From the NCBI GenBank assembly GCA_937889795.1, contig CALBZH010000275.1, positions 1 to 16,765 on the forward strand: a stretch of 16,765 nt of DNA, in the 5' to 3' direction. How positions within the stretch are numbered: position 1 is the stretch's first letter; each line of letters begins with the position of its first letter. Positions 1 to 7,843 of this stretch are shown here, piece after piece. The translations under genes and the position numbers were made by a program. The DNA comes from an uncultured Syntrophobacteraceae bacterium. GTDB lineage: Bacteria; Desulfobacterota; Syntrophobacteria; Syntrophobacterales; Syntrophobacteraceae. Below the pieces are notes generated by a model. The model was given only the letters and a program-made list of their open reading frames with translations. It was not told where the DNA came from and did no database searches.

Positions 1-33
1 CTTTGATTCCCCCCTCAAGGGGGGTTGGGGGGT
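1..33. repeat. G/C-tract hairpin repeat at the window edge
   Basis: Six C residues (9-14), the loop TCAA and six G residues (19-24) form a perfect hairpin, followed by TT and a second run of six G (27-32). It lies just past the stop of the minus-strand methyltransferase gene at 69. Read on the minus strand the hairpin is followed by AATC rather than a T tract, so it is not a textbook intrinsic terminator. Short intergenic elements of this style are frequent in deltaproteobacterial genomes, but I cannot count copies from one window. Confidence 0.45.
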
Positions 34-68
34 GTTCTCTTGCCCGGCATAACTTCTTTGACAGAGCG

Positions 69-935
69 CTAGCCCTCGGCCTTCTGAAATACCTGGTGCC
101 CCCACAGCCATTCGTCGCGCCAAAACTCACGGAAGCCCAGCTCCGAGAGGCGCTTCAACGTCGGCTGAAAATCCTGGACGATGTGGTGCGGCCGGTCCTC
201 GTCCTGTTCGGCATGAAAACGACCGTAAAGAAGTCCACCCGGTTTCATGGCGCGCCACAGAAGGTCCACGGTTCCGACCGGGTCGGCCAGGTGCTCGAAA
301 ACATCCATGGCACACACGATGTCGAAGGCGCCGTCGGGCAGTGCTGTCTCCTTGAGATCCAGGTAACACCCGGTAAGACCCCGCTGTTCCAGACGCCAGC
401 GGCAGAGCTGGAGCATCGTCGAGCTGATGTCGGCGAGAGTCACGTTGAACCCGTTGTGAGCAAAAAGGATGGCGCCGGAGCCCACTCCTGACCCGAAATC
501 CAGAAAATCCTTGCAGCCTTGAGCCTTGGCAAGCTCCATGGCCAGCACGTAGGAAAGCGGCGAGTTGTCATCGCTCAGCGTGTGCCACCACATGAGCTCA
601 TACATCATGGCTTGGCTCTGATCGTAGAACCGCTCGATGGCCTGGGGGTCCTGACCCGTGACCCCGGTTCCCCATTCCCCCTTGAGGTCCTTCAGAGCCT
701 CGGTGCATCTGCGCCGGACGACCTCCGAATCGTTCGTACCGGTGTAACGGCAGAGCTCCGCGATGATGCTCGCCGAAAGGTCTTTGAGCCCGGGCAGAAT
801 AAGCGCATCCTGCCAGAGCTTGCGGTGCTCGGCGAGCAGAGTTTCCTGTCTCTCCTGGAATTGCTCACGGCTGAGCTCGTGGTGCTCGACCATCTGCCAT
901 AAGTCTTTGAGCTGGTCTGGGAGCAGCTTCGTCAT
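69..935 (-). CDS. Class I SAM-dependent methyltransferase
   Basis: This 288-residue protein has a Rossmann-type methyltransferase domain in its second half. The SAM-binding motif I is DFGSGVG at residues 146-152, the acidic residue ending strand 2 is D169, the motif II/III region reads FDIVCAMDVFEH at 204-215, and MKPGGLL at 230-236 is the usual post-motif loop. The first 120 residues are charged and helical and I do not recognise them; they may bind the substrate. The substrate cannot be read from the sequence. It is the last gene of a minus-strand cluster that begins with mutL, 44 bases after the small membrane protein gene. The ATG at 935 is preceded by a purine-rich stretch containing AGGGG about 10 bases upstream. 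Confidence 0.85.
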   Translation of the reverse strand: MTKLLPDQLKDLWQMVEHHELSREQFQERQETLLAEHRKLWQDALILPGLKDLSASIIAELCRYTGTNDSEVVRRRCTEALKDLKGEWGTGVTGQDPQAIERFYDQSQAMMYELMWWHTLSDDNSPLSYVLAMELAKAQGCKDFLDFGSGVGSGAILFAHNGFNVTLADISSTMLQLCRWRLEQRGLTGCYLDLKETALPDGAFDIVCAMDVFEHLADPVGTVDLLWRAMKPGGLLYGRFHAEQDEDRPHHIVQDFQPTLKRLSELGFREFWRDEWLWGHQVFQKAEG

Positions 936-979
936 GTCCTGTTACCCCTGTGTCAAAGGTATCTGCCCTGCGACGACCC

Positions 980-1363
980 CTATCGGTGAAAGAGGGCGCT
1001 GCACCCAATGTAGCCGGCGATGAGGATCAAGACGACCCCGTAAAGGTTGAGGGTCAGGGTGGAAGCCCCCTCCCGCCACCAGCCCATGACGGACCGGACC
1101 TGGTCGGGTGGCGCGCAGAGCAGGTAGAATCCTTTGAGGAGTGCGATCGAGCCGAGAAGCACGTACAGAGAGAACAGGCTGGGGTCGACGATTCCGCTGA
1201 GAAGCAGGACACCGCCGATGCAGAGCGGCAAAGACGACAGAATTCGCACATCGGTGTCGGTGAGCGTCTTTCGAAAGAGGCTGCGCGTGCAGGCAGGGCA
1301 GCAGATCAATCCCGTCCCAGTGAGGGCCGATGCGGCGGCGATGAACAGAAGCAATGGTCTCAT
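980..1363 (-). CDS. Small four-helix membrane protein with CCPAC motif
   Basis: This 127-residue protein is unrecognised. It has four hydrophobic stretches, at about residues 3-22, 42-60, 63-83 and 103-124, so it is probably an inner-membrane protein. Directly after the first stretch it carries the cysteine cluster CCPAC (about residues 21-25), with further single cysteines within or near the other helices. The cluster resembles half of a zinc or iron-sulfur knuckle, but no second CxxC pair is present. GAGGAG lies 6 bases upstream of the ATG and overlaps the region of the ATP-grasp stop codon. The gap to the upstream gene is only 9 bases, so the genes are almost certainly co-transcribed and perhaps translationally coupled. 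Confidence 0.7.
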   Translation of the reverse strand: MRPLLLFIAAASALTGTGLICCPACTRSLFRKTLTDTDVRILSSLPLCIGGVLLLSGIVDPSLFSLYVLLGSIALLKGFYLLCAPPDQVRSVMGWWREGASTLTLNLYGVVLILIAGYIGCSALFHR

Positions 1364-1372
1364 GGTTTCTCC

Positions 1373-2308
1373 TCAGTTGTGAGTCAATGAAGCTCCTTGT
1401 CCCGATCGATATTCCTCCAGGCATCGCTTTCGCCATTCCTGGACGGCTTCCTCGATATGCTTTCGGTGCCCTTTGGTGCCGCCAAGCCCTTTGCGGCCGA
1501 AGTGGAAATTGATCTCGATAAAGACGGGATCCCCCGAGTCCGGAAACATGAGGTCGAAGCCCGCCACGTCGATTGCGGCGCGACGACACAGCTCTTGGAC
1601 CGCGCTGACCCCTTTGGCTTGAAGATCGGGGTGGATCTCATAGTCGATCCGCCCGCCGCGGCACACATTGTTGTAAAACTGACCGTCCCCGATGCGAAAA
1701 TAGCTGATGGCTCTGGCTCCGTAAACGACCACTCTCAGATCCATGCCGCCGTGGTCGACCCACCGCTGGATCAGAAGCGGCTTGTCCGACGGAAGCCGGG
1801 TCAGGCCGCGAAGAAGGTCGCCAAGCTCCCGGACCGGAAAGACGCTGCTTCCGCCTCCTCCGGTGTCTCCCTTCAGAACGAACGGGAATGCCCAGGGAAG
1901 CTCCTGCTCGCCGACAAAGGCCCGTAAGTGCTCCGGACTTTGGAAAATGCGGGTCTCGGGATGCCTGACGCGCAATTGGGAAAAGAGTACCGCCTGGCGG
2001 GTCTTTCCGCAATAGTCGAACTGAGCCCCAAGGCGAGGGAACCATCTGCGGCAACAGGCGACCAGGGACCCATAGCGCCATGGAGCGACGTAGTTGGGCA
2101 GGAGCACGCCGGCGGCACCACTCAAGAGCGCTCGGACGGCAGGATCTTCCGCCAATGTGAAGGCAGGGAGGTTCACGTCCAAAGGGATTTCGGGGCGAAA
2201 CGAGACGAAATAGGGTGTCGAAGGCAAAGACGTGCTGTCTGAAACGGGATCCGGCCAGCGGATGCTAGGCGGCTCAATCTTTGTGCTCAAGGCACCGGCT
2301 CTTTCCAT
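1373..2308 (-). CDS. RimK-like ATP-grasp domain protein
   Basis: The 311-residue product has the features of an ATP-grasp ligase of the RimK/glutathione-synthetase type. Lys146 is followed by the glycine-rich loop GDTGGGGSS (147-155). The core motif DLRVVVYG lies at 190-197. The NxxxGG element (NVCRGG, 214-219) precedes FDLMF (251-255) and the metal-binding EIN at 265-267. Such enzymes make an acyl phosphate from ATP and a carboxylate and couple it to an amine. The N-terminal 130 residues are not recognisable, and the actual substrate is unknown. It starts 10 bases after the mutL stop, so it is in the mutL operon. The start is uncertain: the ATG at 2308 has only a distant GAGGA, which lies inside the end of mutL. 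Confidence 0.8.
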   Translation of the reverse strand: MERAGALSTKIEPPSIRWPDPVSDSTSLPSTPYFVSFRPEIPLDVNLPAFTLAEDPAVRALLSGAAGVLLPNYVAPWRYGSLVACCRRWFPRLGAQFDYCGKTRQAVLFSQLRVRHPETRIFQSPEHLRAFVGEQELPWAFPFVLKGDTGGGGSSVFPVRELGDLLRGLTRLPSDKPLLIQRWVDHGGMDLRVVVYGARAISYFRIGDGQFYNNVCRGGRIDYEIHPDLQAKGVSAVQELCRRAAIDVAGFDLMFPDSGDPVFIEINFHFGRKGLGGTKGHRKHIEEAVQEWRKRCLEEYRSGQGASLTHN

Positions 2309-2318
2309 AGATGATCGG

Positions 2319-4142
2319 TCACGTCCTCAGGAACAGCCGCTCGATGTCGCGCAGGGACAGCTTGACCCAGACGGGGCGTCCATGCGGGCAAGTCGCCGAG
2401 ACGTCCGTTTGGTCCAAGGATTCGAGCAGATGCCGAATGGCGTCGGGGTGGAGGCGGTCCCCGGCTTTGATGGCGTCATGACACGAACCGCTCTTAGCCA
2501 GGCTCGCCACAAGGTCCCAGCTCGGACGGCTGTCCTCCTCGAAGCCCGTTTCGACCAATTCACGCACCACGAGGTCCGGGGGGCGGTGGCTCAAAGCCGC
2601 GGGCATCGCATGAATGACAAACGAATCCCCCCCAAAAGGCTCGATTTCGAACCCGATCTCCACGAGTCGATCCATCCACCGTTTGAGCTTCATGGCCTGC
2701 ATGGGGAGCAGGTCCACAACGACGGATCTTAGGAGTCGCTGTGCGGGCTTGCTCTCGGATTGGGATGAGAGGGCATCGAAGAGAATCCGCTCATGGGCTG
2801 CGTGCTGGTCGACCAAAATCAGACCGTCCGGTGCCTCGAGCAGAATGTAGGTGTTGGCAAGCTGGCCCAGGACCGGCAAGCGGGAAAAGAACCGCTCCGG
2901 TCTGGTCTCGTGCTCGTCGGGACCAACGGGCGCGGGCAGAGTCCTGCCCTCCTGCGATTCGGGACGTCGGAAGGGGGCAAGGGGAGCGGGAAAGACCGTT
3001 TGCTGAGGGGGGAGTGAGGTTTCAGGGGCCGCTGCGCGGGCCGCAGGCCCGGCCAATGCGGTTTGCGGTTCGAGAAAGGAGGCCGGCTTGCTCCAGGCGG
3101 ACCGCTGATACGCCGGCGCTGCCTCGGGTCGAGGGGCCATGAGCGGAACGCTCCCCAGCCCCGTCAGTGCCGACCTCACGGCATTCCGTACGGCGTCGAG
3201 GACTTCGCCGGGGTTTCGGAAACGGACTTCGCGCTTGGTCGGATGCACGTTGACATCCACGAGCAGCGGATCCAGATCGAGAAAGAGGATCACGACGGGA
3301 TACTTCCCTTTGGGGAGAAGCGTTTCATAACCGCTCAAAATGGCGTGGTGGAGGGTTCGGTCACGGACGGAGCGGCCGTTGACATAGGCGAAAATCGATT
3401 GGCCCGTAGCCCGATGAACATCGGGAGGACTCAGCAGCCCTTCTGTCCGGATCGCTCCGTCCAGGGTCGCCATGGGCCGCAGCCTGGCATGGACGTTTCC
3501 CCCGAGAGCCTGGCCCACTCGGGCCGCCAGCGAGCGGGCCTGGGGGAAGTCGTACAGCATCCGGTCCTGATGGGCCAATTGGAAATGAATGTCGGGGTGG
3601 GGCATGGCGAGTCGAAGAAACTGGTCGTTGATGTAGGCCGTCTCGGTTTCGACGGTTCGCAGAAACTTGCGTCGGGCCGGGAGATTGAAGAAGAGGTCCC
3701 GAACGACAACCTGAGTTCCCGCCGGACAGCCTACCTCTTTGACCTTCTTCAGAACACCCCCTTCGACGATGACTTGCGTTCCCGAAACAGCGCTCGCCTC
3801 CCGGGTGGTTAGCTCAAAACGGGATACTGCCGCAATGCTGGGGAGTGCTTCACCTCGGAAGCCCAAGGAATGAATGGATTGCAGATCGGCGCTTGAGCGG
3901 ATCTTGCTCGTCGCGTGACGCTCAATGGAAAGGAGCGCATCTTCCTGGGCCATCCCGGTCCCGTTGTCCAGGACGCGGACTTCCTTGCGGCCGCCCTGGG
4001 TCACGGCCACCGAGATCCTGCGACCCCCGGCGTCGATGGCATTCTCCACGAGCTCCTTCACCACGGCAGCGGGTCGCTCCACGACTTCGCCCGCCGCGAT
4101 CTGGTTGCACAGGGTGTCCGGTAGGACGGCAATCCTTCCCAT
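2319..4142 (-). CDS. mutL: DNA mismatch repair protein MutL (endonuclease type)
   Basis: The 607-residue protein has an N-terminal GHKL ATPase with E30 and N34 (equivalents of E. coli E29 and N33), the DNGTGM loop at 59-64 and GFRGEAL at 94-100. A Pro/Ala-rich linker runs from about 340 to 420, followed by the C-terminal dimerisation domain. That domain has the signature of nicking MutL proteins from bacteria without MutH: DQHAAHE at 445-451, SCHDAIK with Cys554, CPHGRP at 585-590 and FLR near the C-terminus. MutL links MutS mismatch recognition to strand incision and removal. One deviation is Asp456 where the consensus DQHA-x2-E-x4-E has a second Glu; this is conservative. mutL heads a minus-strand cluster and is divergent from the GAF-domain gene. 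The ribosome binding site upstream of 4142 is weak. Confidence 0.97.
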   Translation of the reverse strand: MGRIAVLPDTLCNQIAAGEVVERPAAVVKELVENAIDAGGRRISVAVTQGGRKEVRVLDNGTGMAQEDALLSIERHATSKIRSSADLQSIHSLGFRGEALPSIAAVSRFELTTREASAVSGTQVIVEGGVLKKVKEVGCPAGTQVVVRDLFFNLPARRKFLRTVETETAYINDQFLRLAMPHPDIHFQLAHQDRMLYDFPQARSLAARVGQALGGNVHARLRPMATLDGAIRTEGLLSPPDVHRATGQSIFAYVNGRSVRDRTLHHAILSGYETLLPKGKYPVVILFLDLDPLLVDVNVHPTKREVRFRNPGEVLDAVRNAVRSALTGLGSVPLMAPRPEAAPAYQRSAWSKPASFLEPQTALAGPAARAAAPETSLPPQQTVFPAPLAPFRRPESQEGRTLPAPVGPDEHETRPERFFSRLPVLGQLANTYILLEAPDGLILVDQHAAHERILFDALSSQSESKPAQRLLRSVVVDLLPMQAMKLKRWMDRLVEIGFEIEPFGGDSFVIHAMPAALSHRPPDLVVRELVETGFEEDSRPSWDLVASLAKSGSCHDAIKAGDRLHPDAIRHLLESLDQTDVSATCPHGRPVWVKLSLRDIERLFLRT

Positions 4143-4368
4143 CGCATTCCCGCTTTACATTTGAGGCCATCTCATCTATTCACAGTGCTATCCTGCAAAG
4201 CACGTTCTGTGCTCCCGGCTCGTTTCGCTGCTCCGGAAATGCCTGTCTCAACGTCCATGACCTTCATGAAGGCACTATCCGGTGAGAGCTGGAGGAACGG
4301 AGGCTCCGGCGAGGGGCAAGGCCTCGGGAACATTGACCTTCCTCGCCCTCGTGCGCAGGACCGGCGGT
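4143..4368. other. Divergent intergenic region between mutL and the GAF gene
   Basis: About 225 bases between the two divergent starts must hold promoters for both. I see no convincing -35/-10 pair on either strand. A GTG at 4282 opens the GAF frame 29 codons early, but the resulting peptide lacks homology and has a low-complexity look, so I treat 4282-4368 as leader. Confidence 0.4.
4357..4360 (+). promoter_or_regulatory. Ribosome binding site deciding the GAF-gene start
   Basis: AGGA lies 8 bases before the ATG at 4369. This favours that start over the upstream GTG at 4282 and over the internal ATG at 4420. Confidence 0.5.
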
Positions 4369-5883
4369 ATGACGAACCATCATCGGCAAAGCACTTTCCA
4401 ACAGAACGAGCTCCCGGGTATGGAATCGAATCCTTACCAGCGTCTCATTGACCTGCTGAGCAATATTCTCGAAGCGTACACCACGGCCTTCTTCCTTCTC
4501 GATCCCAAGGCCAGGAGGCTGAACATGGCCGCGTCGCAGAGTCTCAGCAAGTTCCTGCCCGAGAGCGTGTCCATGCCGCTCGACCAGAGTGGGATCCTGG
4601 CCCAGACGCAGAAGGTTGGGCAAACGATCCATCTCGACAAGCTGCAGGAGAACGCACTCAATCTGTCGACGACCGTTCCTTTTTATCGTGAGGGGGAGTC
4701 TCACATCAAGGGTGTTTTCGTCGTACCGGTGGGAGACGGGAAAGGCGTGCTTTATGTCGATACGAAATACGCCTGGGGCTTCAACGACAAGCAACAGAAG
4801 TGGATCCGGGAAGTTGGAGGCGTGCTCGAGCACCTTCTCGAACGGCAGGGCTGTCTGGCGCAGCAGGAAGGCTACGCGCAGCTTTTCGATTTTTGGCATC
4901 GTCTGGACCAAGCTGGCTTCTCAGAGGACGCGCTGGATGCGTATTGCCAGGCTTTGGTCGACGAGAGCGCGAAGTTTCTCACAGCCGATTATGGATTTCT
5001 AGCCATCCGGGATCCTGAATCCCCGTATTTTCACACCGTGGCCGCGACCCAAAGCGTTCCCCGGGGTTTGGTCAACCAGAACTATGCGATCGGGCAAGGG
5101 CTCATCGGGTGGGTTTTTCAGAACCGCAAGAGCCTGCAGATCACCAAGCTCAACCCCAATACGGCCGACCATTTTCTGCTTGTGTCCACCGAGGCGTTTC
5201 CCCATCAGGGGACCTTTTGGAGCCTGCAGAGTGAAATGTCCCTCGGGCACACCGTGTCGCTTTCCTTTCTGACCCGACAGCCACGGGAGTGGAGCAGCGA
5301 GGAGCAGTACGGCGTCACGCATGTTCTCGAATATTCGAAGCTTCGCCTGGAGCATTGTTGCTTCAGCGAGGAATGTCACCACCTGAGGACGTACGACCTG
5401 TCTTCGGGCCTTTTGAACGGGCTGACGTTCGAGGGTCGGGTGGACGGGATTGTCGCTTCGTCCATGCAGAACAGCACGCCCCTGGTCCTGGCCCTCATCC
5501 AATACGAGCCGTGGCAGATCCTGTTCACCAAGGTCCCGCCACGGGACGTCCGCAGGTGGCAAGTAGAGATGGTCAACGCCTTGTGCAAGGACCTCCCGCC
5601 GTCGGTTCTGGTCGGTCAGCTCGCGGAGAACCGTTTTGGCTTCCTTTTGCCCGGCATGACGACGCTCGAGGCGGAGCCTCACCTGGCTGAGCTGGCGGAA
5701 AAGGCGCAGCGTGTGATCAGCTCCAAGGTCAGGGGCATTCGGCTCCTGTCTTACATCGGCATGGCGGGATTCCCCCAGGATGGGACGCGTCCCGACGAGC
5801 TCTGGCCGATCGCCAACAATCGTCTCTACGCCTCGTTTCGGCCCACCCAGCGATCGGAGAAATCCGCCAAGGCAGGGCAATAA
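4369..5883 (+). CDS. GAF-GAF protein with degenerate GGDEF domain
   Basis: The protein is 504 residues from the chosen ATG. Residues about 25-160 and 190-330 look like two GAF modules: each has hydrophobic strands, and the second contains the GAF-like stretch IGQGLIGWVFQNRKS. The C-terminal part (about 355-495) follows the diguanylate cyclase fold: a DLSSGLLNGLTFEGR segment stands for the usual DxLTGLxNRRxF helix, and LLSYIGMAGFPQDG plus LWPIANNRLYAS matches the end of the domain. The active-site loop that should read GG[DE]EF is AENRF (residues 419-423), and the metal-binding DxxxFK element is missing. It therefore should not make cyclic di-GMP and is more likely a sensory or scaffold protein. 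No membrane helix is visible, so it is probably cytoplasmic. mreB follows 84 bases downstream on the same strand. Confidence 0.75.
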   Translation: MTNHHRQSTFQQNELPGMESNPYQRLIDLLSNILEAYTTAFFLLDPKARRLNMAASQSLSKFLPESVSMPLDQSGILAQTQKVGQTIHLDKLQENALNLSTTVPFYREGESHIKGVFVVPVGDGKGVLYVDTKYAWGFNDKQQKWIREVGGVLEHLLERQGCLAQQEGYAQLFDFWHRLDQAGFSEDALDAYCQALVDESAKFLTADYGFLAIRDPESPYFHTVAATQSVPRGLVNQNYAIGQGLIGWVFQNRKSLQITKLNPNTADHFLLVSTEAFPHQGTFWSLQSEMSLGHTVSLSFLTRQPREWSSEEQYGVTHVLEYSKLRLEHCCFSEECHHLRTYDLSSGLLNGLTFEGRVDGIVASSMQNSTPLVLALIQYEPWQILFTKVPPRDVRRWQVEMVNALCKDLPPSVLVGQLAENRFGFLLPGMTTLEAEPHLAELAEKAQRVISSKVRGIRLLSYIGMAGFPQDGTRPDELWPIANNRLYASFRPTQRSEKSAKAGQ

Positions 5884-5887
5884 ACGA

Positions 5888-5914
5888 TTGACCGGGTTCG
5901 GCATTGTCTATAGA
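5888..5914 (+). promoter_or_regulatory. Possible sigma-70 type promoter for mreB
   Basis: TTGACC (5888-5893) and TATAGA (5909-5914) resemble -35 and -10 boxes, but the 15-base spacer is shorter than ideal. The pair starts just after the stop of the GAF gene and about 55 bases upstream of the mreB ATG. It would allow mreB to be transcribed on its own. Confidence 0.3.
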
Positions 5915-5967
5915 CTCTACGCCCGTTGACCCAGTGCTGATGGATAGACAGACAAGAAGGACCATCC

Positions 5968-6990
5968 ATGTTTGAACGATTCTTCGGGTACTTCTCCAAA
6001 GATCTCGCCATGGATCTCGGTACAGCGAATACATTGATCTATTTGAGAGGGAAGGGCATCGTTCTCAATGAGCCTTCGGTTGTCGCCATCAACCAGGACA
6101 CGCATCAGGTGATTGCGGTCGGGCACGAAGCACGAAGCATCATCGGGCGCCATGGCCAAAGGATCGTCACGATACGGCCTCTGAAAGACGGCGTGATCGC
6201 TGACTTCGAAGTGACCAGCGTGATGATCAAGTACTTCTTGCTCAAAGTGCTGAAGCGACGTCAGCTGGTGCGACCTCGACTGGTCGTTGCGGTTCCGACG
6301 GGAATCACGTCCGTGGAGAAGCGGGCGGTCATCGAAGCGGCGGAGCAGGCCGGGGCCCGTCAGATCCATCTCGTGGAAGAGCCCATGGCCGCAGCCATCG
6401 GCACCGGGCTGCCGATCGACCAGCCTTTCGGGAACATGATCGTGGATATCGGAGGGGGCACGACCGAAGTGGCCGTGATTTCCATGTTCGCCGTGGCGTA
6501 CAGCGAATCGGTGCGCGTGGCGGGTGACGAAGCCAATGAAGCCATTCTTCGCTACATCCAGCGTGAGCGGCAGATGATCATCAGCGAAACACTGGCGGAA
6601 ACCGTCAAGATGAAAATCGGGACGGCGGCTCCCCTGGATGCTCCCGAATCCATCGACATCACTGGGAAAGAGATCCTCACCGGCATCCCCAAGACCTTTT
6701 CCGTAACGGATGAAGAAATTCGCGAGGCCATCAAAGAGCCCATCTTTTCGATCGTGGAAGCGGTGAAGCGAGCCTTGGAAAAGACACCCCCGGATCTGGC
6801 CGCCGACATCCACGATCGAGGCTTCTGGCTTGCCGGGGGCGGCGCCTTGATTCGGGGGCTGGACCGACTCCTCAACGACATCACGAGCCTCAAGGTCAAC
6901 ATCGCGGACGATCCCCTCACCGCCGTCGTGCGCGGAGCCGGTGCCGTCATCGACCACACGGACCATTACCGCCAGGTCTTCATCAACTAG
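5968..6990 (+). CDS. mreB: MreB/Mbl-type bacterial actin
   Basis: This 340-residue protein has the usual MreB length. The phosphate-1 motif is DLGTAN at 16-21, phosphate-2 is DIGGGTTE at 160-167, the hinge segment VEEPMAAAIG lies at 136-145, and the adenosine motif LAGGGALIRGL is near 288. The conserved stretch IRPLKDGVIADF (69-80) is intact. The N-terminus FERFFGYFS could form the amphipathic membrane-binding helix. MreB forms ATP-dependent filaments on the inner membrane that guide the cell-elongation machinery. AAGGA (5957-5961) sits 6 bases before the ATG. No mreC, mreD, pbp2 or rodA follows; the next gene is convergent and overlaps by 8 bases. It may therefore be a second, stand-alone copy or a paralogue rather than the main mreB. 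Confidence 0.93.
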   Translation: MFERFFGYFSKDLAMDLGTANTLIYLRGKGIVLNEPSVVAINQDTHQVIAVGHEARSIIGRHGQRIVTIRPLKDGVIADFEVTSVMIKYFLLKVLKRRQLVRPRLVVAVPTGITSVEKRAVIEAAEQAGARQIHLVEEPMAAAIGTGLPIDQPFGNMIVDIGGGTTEVAVISMFAVAYSESVRVAGDEANEAILRYIQRERQMIISETLAETVKMKIGTAAPLDAPESIDITGKEILTGIPKTFSVTDEEIREAIKEPIFSIVEAVKRALEKTPPDLAADIHDRGFWLAGGGALIRGLDRLLNDITSLKVNIADDPLTAVVRGAGAVIDHTDHYRQVFIN

Positions 6991-7810
6991 AGAGCCATTT
7001 GACATCCAGCGGGTTGCGCGGTGGGGCTCGGTGGTAGCGGACCTTCGGATAACCCACCATGAGCATCCCCGTCACAGCTTTGTCCTGAGGAATTCCCAGG
7101 TATTCCGGAAGCTTCGGGTATTGCTGCGCGCAGATTTGCGTGAACCCTGCCCAGCAGGTCCCAAGACCCAGGGTCGGTGCATAGAGCTCCACGTATTCCA
7201 GAGCCAGACAGGTGCTGATCAGGGCCGGGCGCAAGTCTTTGGAAGCGTAGGCCACGACCAGGTGCGGGGCCTTGCGGAGGATGCGATCGTCGCCTCGCTC
7301 CCATGCCTTGACGATGCCGGGCATGTGCCACTGGTTGGCGGCCTCCGGCTGCTCTTCAATTGTCTTCCGCATCCATTCGAGAACAAAACCGCATACCGAT
7401 TCGAGGGGTCCCCGGCCTTCGACGACCAGGTAGGAAATTCCCTGGGAATTGTGGCCCGATGGGGCGTAGCGGGCGATATCGAGCAACCGAAGCAGCATGT
7501 CTTTGGGAACGGGATTTGACTCGTAACACCGGATGGAGCGTCGTGACCGGAGGAAATGGTAGGCGGTGCCAGGGTCGACAATGGGCTGCGGGGGGAGTGT
7601 CTCGTGCGACGAAAATGGACTCCGCACGTTGTCGAGCGCGCCTTTCGGACACACGGCCACGCAATGGCCGCAGGCAAGGCAAAACTGGGCTGAACGGTCC
7701 CGAACGTAGGGTCCCCGTTCGGCATCAAGGGCGAGGATCCCGATCGGGCAAACCGCTACGCAGATTCCGTCCCGATCGCAGGCATCGAGATTCACTTTCA
7801 ACAATCCCAT
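6983..7810 (-). CDS. Ferredoxin-nitroreductase fusion (FMN oxidoreductase)
   Basis: The 275-residue protein joins an N-terminal two-cluster ferredoxin (residues 1-60) to a nitroreductase-family flavin domain (about 80-275). Cluster motif 2 is complete: C44, C47, C50 and C54 followed by Pro. Motif 1 reads CDRDGICVAVCP with C11, C17 and C21, and has Asp14 where the second Cys should be. FMN-binding features are RSRRSIR (88-94) and APSGHNSQ (116-123). Such proteins are thought to pass electrons from a low-potential donor to a flavin that reduces an organic substrate; the substrate is unknown. GGGAG 6 bases before the ATG supports the start. It is 33 bases downstream of the prmA-like gene and overlaps the mreB stop tail to tail by 8 bases. 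Confidence 0.9.
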   Translation of the reverse strand: MGLLKVNLDACDRDGICVAVCPIGILALDAERGPYVRDRSAQFCLACGHCVAVCPKGALDNVRSPFSSHETLPPQPIVDPGTAYHFLRSRRSIRCYESNPVPKDMLLRLLDIARYAPSGHNSQGISYLVVEGRGPLESVCGFVLEWMRKTIEEQPEAANQWHMPGIVKAWERGDDRILRKAPHLVVAYASKDLRPALISTCLALEYVELYAPTLGLGTCWAGFTQICAQQYPKLPEYLGIPQDKAVTGMLMVGYPKVRYHRAPPRNPLDVKWLSS

Positions 7811-7843
7811 TTCATGCTCCCTGTTGTACGGTCTCGTTGGACA

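Noticed and set aside
3063..3812. 249-codon open frame on the plus strand
   Set aside because: It is a shadow of mutL; MutL ATPase motifs on the other strand are decisive.
4282..4368. Extended GTG start of the GAF protein
   Set aside because: The extra 29 residues are low-complexity, and a better-placed AGGA precedes the ATG at 4369.
4999..5904. 301-codon open frame on the minus strand
   Set aside because: It is antisense to the GAF/GGDEF-like gene and its sequence is Arg/Leu/Pro-rich without domain features.
5917..7005. 362-codon open frame on the minus strand
   Set aside because: It is antisense to mreB and encodes no recognisable protein.
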